NCBI RefSeq assembly: GCF_963678635.1 | Contig: NC_087063.1 | Span: 78,205,617 to 78,269,616 of the forward strand | DNA from: Symsagittifera roscoffensis | Lineage: Eukaryota > Xenacoelomorpha > Acoela > Convolutidae | Length of the DNA stretch: 64,000 nucleotides | Direction: 5' to 3' | Shown: positions 1-10,951 of the stretch, one piece after another | Layout: every line of letters starts with the position of its first letter | Numbering within the stretch: the stretch's first letter is position 1 | The notes under the pieces: generated by a model | Databases searched by the model: none | What the model was told of the DNA's origin: nothing | The model's input: only the letters and a program-made list of their open reading frames with translations | Translations under genes and position numbers: made by a program

Positions 1-1380
1 CTAAAAATCTCAAAATATAATAGCTCGTTTCTGCTCGTAATAGCTCGTTTTGAAGGGAGATCTTCTTGAAACGCATCGTTTTAGCAAAGCATTTTCATGA
101 AAGGATCTGAAATTGTCACCTTTTTTCATCAGAACATTTTTAAAATTTTCAGAAGTTTTTTTCCTACAGTTTTGATAGACTACAATATTTATTAAACTGA
201 AAAGGCCGAAACGCTTTTTTTTTCTATTGATTATTGGAATATTTACAAGAGGGTGTTTAATTAACAGAAAATGTGAAAGTATTTCAGCAACAGTCAAGGG
301 GAAAAAGTTGACGCTATCTTCCGGCTAAATCTTTTTTAAAAAATTCATTCATCGCTTGTCAAAAATTCAGCCATGACTCACAAGTAGAACGCTAAAAATA
401 GAACGCTAAAAACACTAAGAAAATATCTTAGTTCATCCCATCGGTTGAAAACTAAAAATCGAACTTCTTTATCGCGTGTCTATATCCCGGATTGCTTTGT
501 CAGTAGTAATCAGTACTGTTTCAGAGTAAAACCAGTGATGTATTTGTTTCAGTACTGTTCCAGGAAAAACCCAGTGAAACAAGAAAAAGTACTGGAATAG
601 TACTGTTACATTACTGTTGTTTTTACATCACTGTTTTTGTCCTGGAACAGCACTGCGTTTTTTAATCAAATTTTCGAATTGATTTCTAAGTTTTGTTATG
701 TGCCGTTAGAATCGAAAAAAAAAGATAAAAAAGCCTTCCTAATTCACCCCCCCCCCCCCAGCTAAAATCAGCTGAAAACCGCCTAAAACACAGTTTTTTC
801 TGCGAAATAAAATAGATATGACTAAACTTTGATAGTCAGAAGGCGTGAGCAACTAAATTTGCCTGGAAAGGGTGATTTTTGTTTAAAAAAAACGGTAAAT
901 ATTTTTAACTCATTCTTTCATTGCTGTCTTTGCAATTTTTTAGCGCTGTTTTTGAGATTTTTCAGAACTTCTCTTGCTTTTTAGTGCTATTTTTGCTATT
1001 TTCAGTGCTGTTTCAGTGCAGATTTATCTCTGTAACAGTGCCGTTTTTTATTGCTGATTTATCTCTGATCAGAGATAAATTGACGCTGGCGCAGTACTGT
1101 AACAGTACTGTTTTCGACCATAATGTCTGCGCCGCAGGCAAACTTTAGAAAAGTTACGTTTTTTTCGGCGCGCGCTCTCCCCTTAAGTTAAGTATATATT
1201 GGCACCCAAGGCGCCTTTAGAAAAATTTTAGAGTCCTTCAGCCAAAATTGGATGTCTGAAATTAGTTCAAAGGTGGGACCCTTTGGGTCGGCAAGGGCTC
1301 GAATCCCTGAGGGAAGGAAAGGGTCCGGAAAGCGTTATAAGGAAAGCGTTATAACAGGAGTCAAATGTTTTCAATTTTAG
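1..1380. other. Intron of the sulfatase gene, no exon seen; repeat fragments
   Basis: By position this is intron upstream of the 1381 exon. No sulfatase GKWHLG or CxPSR coding block is visible. It holds an imperfect inverted repeat at about 507-655 (CAGTACTGTTCCAGG and its complement CCTGGAACAGCACTG), a run of C at about 748-759, T-rich tract at 920-1110, and at about 1145-1330 an inverted fragment of the hAT-type MITE family (compare 55431-55770, which shares GGGATTCGAGCCCC in the opposite orientation). Confidence 0.6.
550..655. repeat. Imperfect inverted repeat (MITE-like)
   Basis: The left arm at 550-576 begins CAGTACTGTTCCAGG and the right arm at 629-655 is its near complement, CACTGTTTTTGTCCTGGAACA. 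A further CAGTACTG copy lies just outside at 510-530, and CAGTACTGTAACAGTACTG is at about 1094-1112. It may be a small foldback element; no clear target duplication is seen. Confidence 0.5.
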
Positions 1381-1466
1381 TTACACTCCAACTTACAGAG
1401 GATTCAAGACGTTCTTAGGATACTACAATGGCTACACCGACTATTTCGACCACAGAACACGAGAGC
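1381..1466 (+). CDS. Arylsulfatase exon (RGF..FLGYYNGYTDYF block)
   Basis: Exon of 86 bases between the acceptor TTTTCAATTTTAG and the donor GTAAGA. It supplies the last base of a split codon, 28 codons (YTPTYRGFKTFLGYYNGYTD and eight more) and the first base of a proline codon completed at 7428. It was found by similarity to the sulfatase segment just after the GKWHLG motif; it is too short to show as a long ORF. The next intron is almost 6 kb. Confidence 0.85.
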
Positions 1467-4400
1467 GTAAGAGTTTATGCGTCAAATTTTTGAACTGCAT
1501 CCTGCCCCTGATGAGGAAAAAATGAGAAAATGTTATCCTTTGTTACAGCTAAATCTAATAATTTACAATTAAAAGAATCAAACAGAGGGGGTTATTCTCA
1601 AAGTTACAACACTAAAAAGTGAGCGAGCACTTTCTTCGTCGGAGAGATTGAATGTATCAAGGTCAAATGACAAAGACCAGTTAATTCAAAATAAATGAAT
1701 TCATAAAAATAATGAATTCACAACCTTCCTCTCAACAAGAAAATTTGTGGCGTACTAATTGCTATTAACAAAGTAACTGCTCCTTTTCTCCCGTCAGAAA
1801 AACTGAATTGGTAATTTTTTGTGAAAACTATTTGCACTATAATTTTTTGCACTATAAAATATTTGCACTATAAATTTAGCATTGTTGGTACGTTTAGGAG
1901 AGTTGAGTATAAATGTTTACACAGTGAAACTAATTATGATAATGAGCTGAAACTAGAGCTGACATGACAAGTAATTTTCTGATATGAAAATAGAAATAAA
2001 CTTAGAAATGAAAATAGCAATAAAGAGCATAGATGTGGTTAATGATTCAAGTTAAGTTAAATGAGGAAAATCTTTTGAGTCATAGTTTTCAGTTTTGCGC
2101 CCTCCGAGATTAAATTTCTCAAGTTCTGTGTTGAACAATTGGCTATCCATATCTACTAAGTCATCAAAGTCATCGATCATCACTCTAAACGTTTGATTGC
2201 TTGAAAAAAAAAGAGAGAGAATGTATGTTGAAAATATGTAGAGGATGTCGTCAAAATTCGTGTCCTTTTCATCCGGAGGATTTGTGTTGCCAGAGATTGT
2301 TCATGTCTCGGTTGTCAGAGTGGACTTCAGCTCAACAGGGTTTCCTGCGGATCAAGATGCTTGAGGCCTTTGATCTAAAATATCTATATGCAGCCTTTTA
2401 CACCAAAACTTTGATGGGCCTACGTTTCGACTCGATCTACGTAATATCGTTTCAATACCGTTAGAAATCATTGCCTATGGTTCGGTTGCGGTCTCGTCTG
2501 AATAGTCTACTGCGGTATCGTTAGATTCACTCGGGGGTAGAGCGTCCAATTGAATAGTCGATGGTTTGGAGCCCTCGGGTGCAATTTCTGACGGCACAAT
2601 TTGGTTGGATCTCGGCGATGCAGTGATTATGCTAATAGGACAACCCGAAGTGGGAAATTCTTGGATGCTGTTGTGTTCTTCTAAATCCTCAGATTTTACG
2701 CCATCAAAACTGAAATTGGAATGAGTAAGGGGTTTTGTGGATTCTAGCACGTTAGCGTGTTCTGTAATACAACGTTCACTAGCCAACTCTATACATCAGA
2801 AAACTTCGGCTAACCATTCCCAGTCACTAAAGACTGAAGTATTCGAAGGAAGAAGCATCACAAGCTAAGAAGTTTGCGTTAAGAGTTGTCGTTTTGTGGA
2901 ATTTCGACATTAATTCGAGGCCTTTCTGGTGTTCTTGTCTGAAGTAGCCAGCTCAATGTCATTTCGGGTTTTGGGGCCTGGTATTAGCTTTAACTCCTCG
3001 GTATTACCTAGTTTCATCTGGTTTGTCCGCTTTGCACTCACTTCAGTATTATTGCTAAAAAATGGGAATGAGATATTTCCTTTAGAAGATCGAATATGAG
3101 CCGAATTGAGTTTTGGTATAGCGATATCTATTTTCCTGATGGTTTTTCCGTCAAATAGTCAGGCCGTGGATTTACTTGAGCTAACAATTTTCGGATTCAG
3201 TTTTTTGTAGTGCTTTTTATGTTTTTTCCGATACATGTTACCTTCAAATGGGCTCTGAATTGAGATCCTTGACGGAGAGGGTTTTGAGGGTCACGGGTAA
3301 TCTGATTCATAAACATTTTTCAGAGGGAATTGGTTTTTTTTGGAATCACGGTGTCGTTCAAGATTTGTGCGGCTACCTTATTGACTGGTTCATGTATGTT
3401 ATGTGTTGGAAATTTGTTCTTGTATATTTTTTTGTTGACAAATTAATTAACGATTGGACTGATGCATCTTCGTTACAAGTTTTTGTATTTTTAAAGGGTC
3501 CTTGAAATTTTAATCTATTTTTTTCACAATTTACTGAGTTCAAAAAGAAGGGTACGTGTCTTCTTTTCAATTGGATTGGTTTGAATGGATCATGAAGAAT
3601 GTAATTTCTATCTGGTTCTTAGTTTTTCCATTCCGAAGAAATAGTTGGTTAAAAGTCTTGAAAACTAATCCAACTTCTCTGTCTATTTTGCCGGCTGAAA
3701 TAACAATAAAGAAGTTCTGGTCGTTTTGGTCTGAAAGTGAGAAAAATTTTTCCGAGAGACTACTTTTCTCTTTTTTGGCAAAAAAGATGTTCCTCTCATG
3801 TTCCTCTCGTGACCTATTAGAAAAAAGTGGCCTTCATCATGAAACCACCCGTTTTAAAAGATGGGGATCACTAGTTTGCCCCTAAGGTTGATGACGTTAT
3901 CGGTGAAGCCGCAGAATATTTTTTGATTCGACATGGTATTTGTTCCATTACGAGGCCAAACTGTGCATTCTCTGCATTGTGAGCGGAATCCGCAACAGGC
4001 CAAAATTGGATTTGTCGAGGAATCCGCAACATTGCTACTTTTTTTTGATCTTCTATGCTGTTTTGGATTCCACAAATAAGTGCCTAAATCATTGTACCGC
4101 TCAGAAACGCTCGAAAAACAGGCCAATTTGCGGAATCCGCAACTGTATTTGCGGAATCCAGAACAGTTTGTGGAATCCACAAACAAATGATAAAAAGTGT
4201 GGAATCCACAAATTTTAAGTGGAATCCGCAAATTGTAAGTGGAATCTGCATTTTGTTTGCGGATTCCCTTTACATATAATTATATGTGTAGTAGCCTTTA
4301 AATTTATATCTTTTAAAAACATGATTTGATTTCACTAGATTAGAAATTTTTTAGAATAGAAATTTACTAATATAGATCTGTGTTTGGGATTAATGGAATC

Positions 4401-7400
4401 CCAATTACTGACCAGTATTTGGAATCAATGAAATCCCAAAAATTGAACTAATTCGACCATTTGCTATGCGTTGGGTTTCTAATCAATCTCAACCTAATGA
4501 CTCCAAATAATGGATATATTCCATATTTATTCCACATTGTTTCAGTTTTTGGGATTCCATCAATCCCAAATACTGACGAGTATTTGAGATCGATGGAATC
4601 CCAAATACTGAACTAAGTTGACGATTTGCTATGCGTTGGGTTTCTAATCACTCTCAACCTAATGACTCCAAATAAGGGATATATTCCATATTTATTCCAC
4701 ATTATTCCTTTTTTTGGGATTTCATCAATCCCAAATACTGACGAGTATTTGAGATCGATGGAATCCCAAATACTGAACTAAGTTGACGATTTGCTATGCG
4801 TTGGGTTTCTAATCACTCTCAACCTAATGACTCCAAATAAGGGATATATTCCATATTTATTCCACATTATTCCTTTTTTTGGGATTTCATCAATCCCAAA
4901 TACTGACCAGTATTTATGATCGATGGATTCCCAAATACTGACCTAATTTGTCGATATGCTGTGTGTTCCATACACTCAATTGACTCTAAATATTGAAATT
5001 ATTCGGTGTTGTGTTTCCAAAATATTAAAGATGACATCCACCGATTTAGGTAACCAATATTTCAAGACTTGTTCGTGGATTCCGCTGACAATGGTTAAGT
5101 CTTTGCTTTTCAATTCCGCATTGCTAGAGATAAGAATTCCTGCTCTGCTTTTAATTGTTCATATGCAAGTTCAGTATTGATCAAAATTCGAAATCCACTT
5201 ACAGTTTGCGGAATCCACTTACATTTGCGGATTCCGCTCACATTTTGTGGAATCCACTTACAGTTGCGGAATCCAGAACAACTAGCTATATTTGCTTGTT
5301 GAGGAACCCGCAACAAAACAAATGTGCCGATAAAAATTACGTTACAGGTATATGTATGCGGAATCCACTGAAATTTTGTTTGTGGAATTCACTTATATTT
5401 TGGAACATATTTTAAGACTTGTCTCTTAAATCCAGGAACATACAGACACAAAATTGTGCTCCTATCCAGTGCACAGTTTGGCCTCGTAATGTCGAGTAAA
5501 ATTTCGTGGTTTCAACTCATGAAGAACTTTAGTCTTGAGAAGTTTACCGAGGTGGCTGAGTCCACTTGCCCATTCAATGTTACTTGACTTTCCCTTCGGA
5601 GGCTGATACTTAACTGTTTTTTAAGTTCCTTTCCGTCGTCGTCAAAAATTATAATTATATTTCCTATGGAGTAGTCGTTATTATCGCTCTGTCCGGATTT
5701 ACTACAGAGTAGTCGTTATTATCGCTCTGTCCAAATTTGATCCCGCATTAATCACGCCACAAGATTCTGTTTTAAGACAGTCGCTAATTACATTCGATTG
5801 ATCCGAAAATTAATTAAAAACGGTATCATCTACAGTTTGAGTATTAACTTCATTTTAGTTGTACGACTAAATTCAAAAAAACTGTTAAAATGACCCTTGT
5901 TTTTACAATATGCTGAGTTTTTACCGGTCGAACTTCTAAATGTCCTTTGGAGAAGTTACCGCTACATTTTATTCAATTGTTGTTCGTTCAATGTTAAGAG
6001 AGGGTTCCATTTTGACATTAATATGATTAGAAGGTTTATGCACAGGTTCCCTTGGTTTTAAAACTGTTTGTCATCTTCATGTTGTTGGTGATTCTTCTTT
6101 CTTCTGTGAGTGCGATATGTTAAAAATTTTCTCTGAATATAGGAATTTTTCATGTTGTTTATGAAGATGCCCTTATCCACTCATTTTCTTCGCCGAATAA
6201 GTCACACTTTTTCGCCATTTTGTCTAGGGCTTGTTCCAAAGACGCTCTATCTTGTTGGTTTTTATTCGAATCTGATCTTCGTTTTTTTACAGTGGCTAAT
6301 TGTTCTCTAAACTTTTTCGATGAAACTTGACGGATTTTGTATCTTGTGAATTTCTATCCTAAAAATGTTTTTTCTTCGTTTCCAAGCGCGAGACGGGTTT
6401 TTGAAAACGGGGGTTTCGGGTTTTTTTCAAACCTTATTAAGTAGGTTTTGGATATGACAATTTTCTTTCGCAATCACCGCTAAGTGGAAAAGATCGTTCC
6501 CTTCATCCCACGGAATTTGTGGATCCACCGCATGGTTTTGCCAAACGGGAGGTATTCCTCTCACACTTGACTCGATACTGTTCGACTGATTGTTACAGCT
6601 AATTCTACTTATTTACCAATAAAAGAACAGAAGGTGAAGAGTGAAATAATCTCATAAAACATAAAAAAGCAGTGTCTCTGTCAGAGAAATTGAACGTATA
6701 AAGGTCAAATGACAACGACCAGTTGAAGAGATAAAAGGTAAATGAATTCTATAAATAATAAAATCACAACAGCCGCATCAAAAGACGATGTTCTGGTCGA
6801 AATAATCTCAAAGTTTAAAAAGGCAAAAAAGTCACATATTCAAGCATGGCTCGTATTCGAGTTGAGTTTTGGAATGCAATTGAAACGCGAACGTTAAAAG
6901 TGCGGCTAATGGGTATTTTATTTTAAGTTTACTAATTAAAAATATGTTTTTACGATGCAAATAAAGTAAAGCGACCATGGCTTCTTCATTCCCGGGTCAA
7001 GGTGCTCACTTTATGTTTCGACCTCTCGATCGAAATCGGTATGTTTCCACCGTACTCGACCAGGATCAGGTATTTTTGACGTTCAAACAACATTAATTAT
7101 CCAAATTTAAGCGTTGTATTTTATGTTTATTGGGTAACATCTTATGATGCTTTACTCAGAATGAAATTGTTAAAATTATTCGCATTTTGAATGTTTTGTA
7201 GGGATGAATTATTTTTGAGCTGTTTTTTTTCCATCGGATTAATGAGTGTTTTTCGACCGTGCTCGAGGTATGTTTCGAACTTGTGCTCGACCCAAAAATC
7301 CGTCTCGACTGATCTTATGTGCTCGGCTTTGAGACTCGAAGCATAAAATGAGCACCTCGACCTGGGCTATAATCGAACACGATTGCTTCGCAGTTTCATT

Positions 7401-10400
7401 TGTTTCGTCAATGCTTAAAACTTTTAGCCCCTGAAGGAATGGATCCAAACGAGTGGTGGGGTTTGGACTGGAACTTCAACGAGGGCGAAAACCTGACGAG
7501 TATCAACAGTGACTTTGGAAAGTACGGCACCCACGTGATGCAGAATAGAGCAAATGACGTCATCAAAGGACATGACTTCAATTCGAAGCCTCTCTTTCTC
7601 TATCTGCCATTCCAAAATGTGCATAGTGGCAATGATGTTGACCCCATCCAAGTACCCATTGAAGTTGAGATGCAGCATCCGGTGAGAAAACCCCCCTCTA
7701 GCTTACCTCATTTTAATTCTGCTTTGTTTTTTTTTACTCCAATAAGCTTCCAACCATGCAGTTTATTTAAAAACTATATTAAATCCATTCTATCGTTTTT
7801 ACCAATTTTTGTCTCCGCGGTTATTTAATTTGATCATAATAAAAGACAGTCAGGAAATTTAGAACCGCTCTCTGAAACCAACTGTCTTTATTATTTATTT
7901 TAACTTTCCAAATCATGATTATTATTATTTTTACTTTCCAAATCTTAGTGATCCTCAAGCTTTTCTAAAGGAACTCGCCTGCTTTAGAATATTTGGAACA
8001 CACTTCGTCGTAAATATGTTGGCGTAGTTCAAGAACTGGACAATGCCGTGCGAAACATCACTGAAACTCTCTCTAATGTTGGAGTGCTAAACAACACAAT
8101 AATCATTTTCAGTACTGACAACGGAGGAGCTCCGAATGGATTTGAAAACAATATGGGAAGCAACTTTCCTCTCAGATCCGGCAAAGGGTACTACTTTGAG
8201 GGTGGTATCCGGGGTTCCGCGTTCGTTTTTGGTCCCATGTTCAAAAATCGGGCCGGAAACGTTTCGACTGATTTAATGCACGTCACTGATTGGCTGCCGA
8301 CTCTGTACGAGGCAGCTGGGGGTTCGGTTAGTGATCTCGGAGACGTTGATGGTCACAGTATGTGGTCGGTGCTGACAGGTGTGAACAAAACGTGTCCTCG
8401 CACGGAAGTGTTGGTTAACATCAACCCTATCAAAAACTCAAAAGCAATCAGAGTTGGAAAGTACAAATACTTGCTTAACCCGTACGACGTGATGGACGCA
8501 GAGTAAGTGAAACATGAAATCTAAATTAGTTTTAAAATATTTCAATTGAATCTAGTGTAGTTATATTTGAAACTTAGTTTCCCCAAATCAATATATCAAC
8601 AAAATCATCACATAGACTGGTTCAAAAATAGATATCTAAAGACTTAAGATGTTGAAACTCGATAAAAGCAGATTTTTGGTAACAAAGTTTGGTCTTTTCA
8701 GATTTTTGTACAAAAAAAACTCCTGAAAAGACCAAAAATCTCCTAAAGACTCCTAAAACTAAACACTCGACGCCATCAGACCAACAAATACTTGTCCTGA
8801 CTTTTTGTTGCATTATCCACACTAAAATTTATCCGTTCATAATCAAATAAATGGCAATTTTATGTTCGAAGACAAAATTATTAGCTTATATGATCGCACA
8901 AATACATTTAAATACTTTTTGTGTCAAATATATTGGAGCCAGGGGTTGGTGGAGCGCGCCGAAAAAACGCAATTTTTGGCCCGTTTTTTCAAAATTCTGC
9001 CTGCAGCGCACACATTTTGGCCAAAACAGGGTCTTTGTAGTGCTTTAAGAGAGCTCAGAAAATCAATTTGGTTGACGAAAAGGTCGACAAAATTTTAAGA
9101 TTTTTTTTTTGAAATTCCGCCCCCCCCCCTCTCGATAAAATCCTAGATCCACCCCTGATTGGAGCTAATGTATATATTTTCTTTATTTAATAACAAGAAA
9201 ATATGTTTTTCCCCTTAAAATAGCGAAACAATCTTTTCTTTTTTTTTCTCCAAATAATCCAAAAAAGTTATCTAATTTTCTCCCATATGTTCGCCTAAAA
9301 ACAATGACTCTGAGTAAGCATGGTTTTCTACTTTGAAAAAAAACACAATTCACTGTTTTAATAAAATTTTGCAAAATTTTAGCGAGTTCCTTTAAAGTAC
9401 TAAACTGTTATTGAATTTCTCTTTTTCAGTATCTTTCAGTATAAACTCATCCTTCAGTTCATTGCCTTATGAACTGAAGGATGAATTTATACTGAAAGAT
9501 ACTGAAAAAGAGAAATTCAATAACAGTTTAGTACTTTAAAGGAACTCGCTAAAATTTTGCAAAGTTTTGGTCCCAATTTTCACTTATGTTGTTCTTGTTT
9601 TCAGATTGAACTTTTTGATGAGGCCACATTTTAACGCCTTAGATTGTTTTAAAGATTAAAATTGTTAAATTTCTCAAAATTTTAGGCAACAAATAAAGTT
9701 TTTACAAATGATTTTAAATCAGATCATGGTCGCTATGCTCTTATATAGTTACTCTTGTTAGTTGTTATTGTCTTAGGTTGTTTTATGACTGATGATCATC
9801 AGAAATTCTTAAAACATGTCTTACAAAAACAGAATTTTTTATTGATGATTTTTACTGAGTTCATGGTCGTAATAATCCTTTTTTTATTGCTCTTGTTTTC
9901 AGATTCGATTGCTTTTTTATGCCTCAATTTAGTGCCTGAAATTGAAAAACATCCATCAATTTTTAAAATTGAGTTTATTATCTGTTTTTTTTTGCTAGGT
10001 TAGAGGAGAGAAAGACCAACTGTTTTCTAAGTTAATTTATTTCTTCTCTGGCTGACACTATAGATAGTTTTAGTTTAACAGTTTATCATAAGTTTTAGTA
10101 ATGGATCATGCTTGATTAGTTCTAAATACTTTACAGTGATTTTTATCAAGGAGTATTGTGGATATAAAATACTTGTTTTAAACTGATTTCACTAGTAAGC
10201 TTTGATTATCTTTGATTATCTGTTGATTATCTAATAGAACCAATAGCCAATTGTCACTCAAACAAGGTTTTATTTGATTCAGTAGGGTCTTAATAGTGTT
10301 CTGGGATCTCTCGGAAAATCAATTTGGTCGACCTAAAAAGGAAAAAATTTGCATTGTTTCAGATCCAACCATTTGAATCAATTCTTGTGGTGATTTTTTT

Positions 10401-10951
10401 CTGATATTGATAATTTCATTTTCCATTGTAAAACTTGCAAAACGGTTTTATAATTTCTTGGTCAATGATGAAAGGTTTGAAATTTTGCCTCTAATTCAAC
10501 GGCTAATTCAATTTAAACGTATTTTAAAAAATTTAGATTTGATCACTGGTTCAGAGCTCCCGGCGAGTTACCTGACACATTTGACGTCGTCGAGCCAAAC
10601 AACACTCCAGCTCAAATCTGGTGCGGAAAAATACCTGCAAACGTCGACACCAAATGCCACTCTGAAAGCACTGGACAAGATGAATGTATATTCGACATTG
10701 AAAATGACCCATGCGAATACTACAACTTAGTCGACAATCCGGACTACAAGAGTGTGAAAGCAATGCTTCTGGATCGACTAGACTATTGGGACTACAAAAG
10801 TGTCCAGCCACTAGTTCCGCCGTATGACCCGGAAGGCTCACCGGCGAAATTAGGTTTTGTGTTTAAACCATGGACAGACAATGCCACGATTCCAAACAAT
10901 CGAAATGATATAGAGATTCCAGTTGAATCTTATCCGAATGAAGTGAAGTAA
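1381..10951 (+). CDS. Arylsulfatase (ARSB/I/J type), C-terminal four exons, 5' partial
   Basis: Join of 1381-1466, 7428-7681, 7988-8502 and 10555-10951, giving about 416 residues and ending in TAA. The enzyme family hydrolyses sulfate esters, for ARSB from N-acetylgalactosamine-4-sulfate in the lysosome. Visible in order: the YRGFKTFLGYYNGYTDYF block, matching the RRGFDTYFGY block of arylsulfatase B; KPLFLYLPFQNVH with the active-site histidine; FSTDNGG with the metal-binding Asp-Asn pair; PLRSGKGYYFEGGIRG with the substrate lysine; HVTDWLPTLYEAAG; and the C-terminal CIFDIENDPCEYYNL signature. All four exons agree in phase across good GT/AG borders. The CxPSR motif that is turned into formylglycine, and the GKWHLG block, lie upstream of the window; I searched 1-1380 and did not find them. 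The family is certain; B versus I/J, and so the exact substrate, is not. Confidence 0.9.
1541..1738. repeat. LTR-like direct repeat, left copy
   Basis: Starts TGTTACAGCTAAATC and ends CTCAACA; TG...CA ends. It aligns along its length with 6591-6780 (shared AAAAGAA, GAGAGATTGAATGTAT versus GAGAAATTGAACGTAT, GGTCAAATGACAA, GACCAGTT, AAATGAATTC). The copies are clearly diverged, so the insertion is old. Confidence 0.5.
2475..3236 (-). pseudogene. Decayed open frame, unknown product
   Basis: Read from 3236 down to 2475 one frame stays coding-like for 254 codons with about four stops. It opens MYRKKHKKHYKKLNPK and, after a stop, continues with NNTEVSAKRTNQMK and LIPGPKTRNDIELATS; the last 103 codons (2786-2475) are uninterrupted and acidic/serine-rich, ending SNDTAVDYSDETATEP. 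I do not recognise the family. Its setting between LTR-like repeats suggests a gag-like or accessory ORF of a dead retroelement; it could also be an old host gene fragment. Confidence 0.35.
3650..3945 (-). pseudogene. Decayed coding-like fragment next to MITE
   Basis: The minus strand reads TMSNQKIFCGFTDNVINLRG, KLVIPIF, a stop, then NGWFHDEGHFFLIGHERNMR and further basic residues before another stop. The composition looks coding, with scattered stops. The MITE at 3946-5491 begins exactly at its upstream edge. Function unknown. Confidence 0.25.
3946..5491. mobile_element. MITE with CATTACGAGGCC termini (long copy)
   Basis: The left end is CATTACGAGGCCAAACTGTG and the right end is its complement, CACAGTTTGGCCTCGTAATG. 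Inside each end are many short copies of GGAATCCGCAA / TGTGGAATCCAC in both orientations (4000-4260 and 5190-5380). The middle holds a 165-bp satellite. Four further family members are in the window (13219, 15116, 18818, 59410). No ORF looks like a transposase, so it is non-autonomous. Confidence 0.7.
4380..4980. repeat. 165-bp tandem repeat (satellite), about 3.6 units
   Basis: The motif TTGCTATGCGTTGGGTTTCT recurs at 4461, 4626 and 4791, a constant step of 165 bases, with a diverged copy at about 4956. Each unit carries TGGGATTNCATCAATCCCA, itself a small palindrome, and a GGAATCCCAAATACTGA block. The array sits inside the MITE at 3946-5491. Confidence 0.8.
5492..7427. other. Rest of sulfatase intron: element remnants
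   Basis: Includes a short coding-like minus-strand remnant at about 5660-5500 (KELKKQLSISLRRESQ and NGQVDSATSVNFSRLKF), a 30-base local duplication around GAGTAGTCGTTATTATCGC at 5670-5730, and the right LTR-like repeat. From 6790 to 7427 I see no gene; TCGA-rich sequence precedes the acceptor at 7427. Confidence 0.4.
6591..6780. repeat. LTR-like direct repeat, right copy
   Basis: Starts TGTTACAGCTAATTC and ends CCGCATCA. It is the partner of 1541-1738. No matching short target duplication is visible outside the pair. Confidence 0.5.
7428..7681 (+). CDS. Arylsulfatase exon (KPLFLYLPFQNVH block)
   Basis: Starts after the acceptor AACTTTTAG with two bases that complete a proline codon, then PEGMDPNEWWGLDWN; ends at CATCCG before the donor GTGAGA, in phase 0. 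It contains KPLFLYLPFQNVH, the sulfatase strand carrying an active-site histidine. Two N-x-S/T sites are not obvious in the catalytic part, but NLTS is present near the start. Confidence 0.88.
7988..8502 (+). CDS. Arylsulfatase exon (STDNGG catalytic block)
   Basis: Acceptor CTTTAG, start NIWNTLRRKYVGVVQELDNA in phase 0, donor GTAAGT after GACGCAGA. The 171 full codons include STDNGG (calcium-binding Asp/Asn), the lysine of RSGKGYYFEGGIRG, and HVTDWLPTL. The HPNIWNTLRRKYVGVVQELD junction matches the family helix (RHHYAGMVSLMDEAVGNVT in ARSB), which supports the splice. Confidence 0.9.
8940..9157 (+). mobile_element. hAT-type MITE with 8-bp target duplication
   Basis: The 218-bp element starts CAGGGGTTGGTGGAGCGC and ends CTAGATCCACCCCTG, imperfect inverted termini of the CAGGGG(T/C)GGAT type. 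It is flanked on both sides by ATTGGAGC (8932-8939 and 9158-9165). An 8-bp duplication with CAGGG ends is the hallmark of the hAT superfamily. It has no transposase. Inside is the family core: GGAGCGCGCCGAAAAAACGC, then GCCTGCAGCGCA, then AGAGAGCTC..GAAAATCAATTTGG. It lies in the sulfatase intron 8503-10554. Confidence 0.8.
9371..9560. repeat. 90-bp inverted repeat, 89/90 match, 10-nt loop
   Basis: The left arm 9371-9460 (starts GCAAAATTTTAGCGAGTTCC) is the reverse complement of 9471-9560 except for one base (C/T near 9446). The spacer is ATTGCCTTAT. It lies inside the sulfatase intron, so the pre-mRNA would contain a 90-bp hairpin stem. Weak pairing continues a few bases beyond both arms. 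Confidence 0.93.
10555..10951 (+). CDS. Arylsulfatase last exon
   Basis: Acceptor GGTTCAG; the first A completes a GAA codon begun at 8501-8502. It encodes APGELPDTFDVVEPNNTPAQ and ends NEVK-TAA. It carries CIFDIENDPCEYYNL, the C-terminal arylsulfatase signature, and paired cysteines. No canonical AATAAA is obvious in the first 150 bases after the stop. Confidence 0.88.

Larger units (their letters stand above)
1541..6780 (-). mobile_element. Decayed LTR-retroelement-like structure in sulfatase intron
   Basis: Two related direct repeats of about 190-200 bases flank this interval: 1541-1738 and 6591-6780. Both begin TGTTACAGCT, both contain GGTCAAATGACAA followed by GACCAGTT, and both end in CA. 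Between them, the minus strand shows stretches that read like old coding sequence with a few stops (3236-2475; about 3945-3650; about 5660-5500), while a MITE occupies 3946-5491. I could not recognise reverse transcriptase or protease motifs, so the class is unknown. It lies antisense to the sulfatase gene. Confidence 0.45.

Noticed and set aside
1285-1305. GGGCTCGAATCCCTGAGG looks like a tRNA/SINE B box
   Set aside because: The same motif recurs inverted at about 55470 as part of the hAT-type MITE family, with no A box or cloverleaf.
2201-2464. Plus-strand open frame with CRGCRQNSCPFHPEDLCC
   Set aside because: The cysteine pattern is suggestive, but the opposite strand carries longer coding-like remnants and no splice partners or homology are visible.
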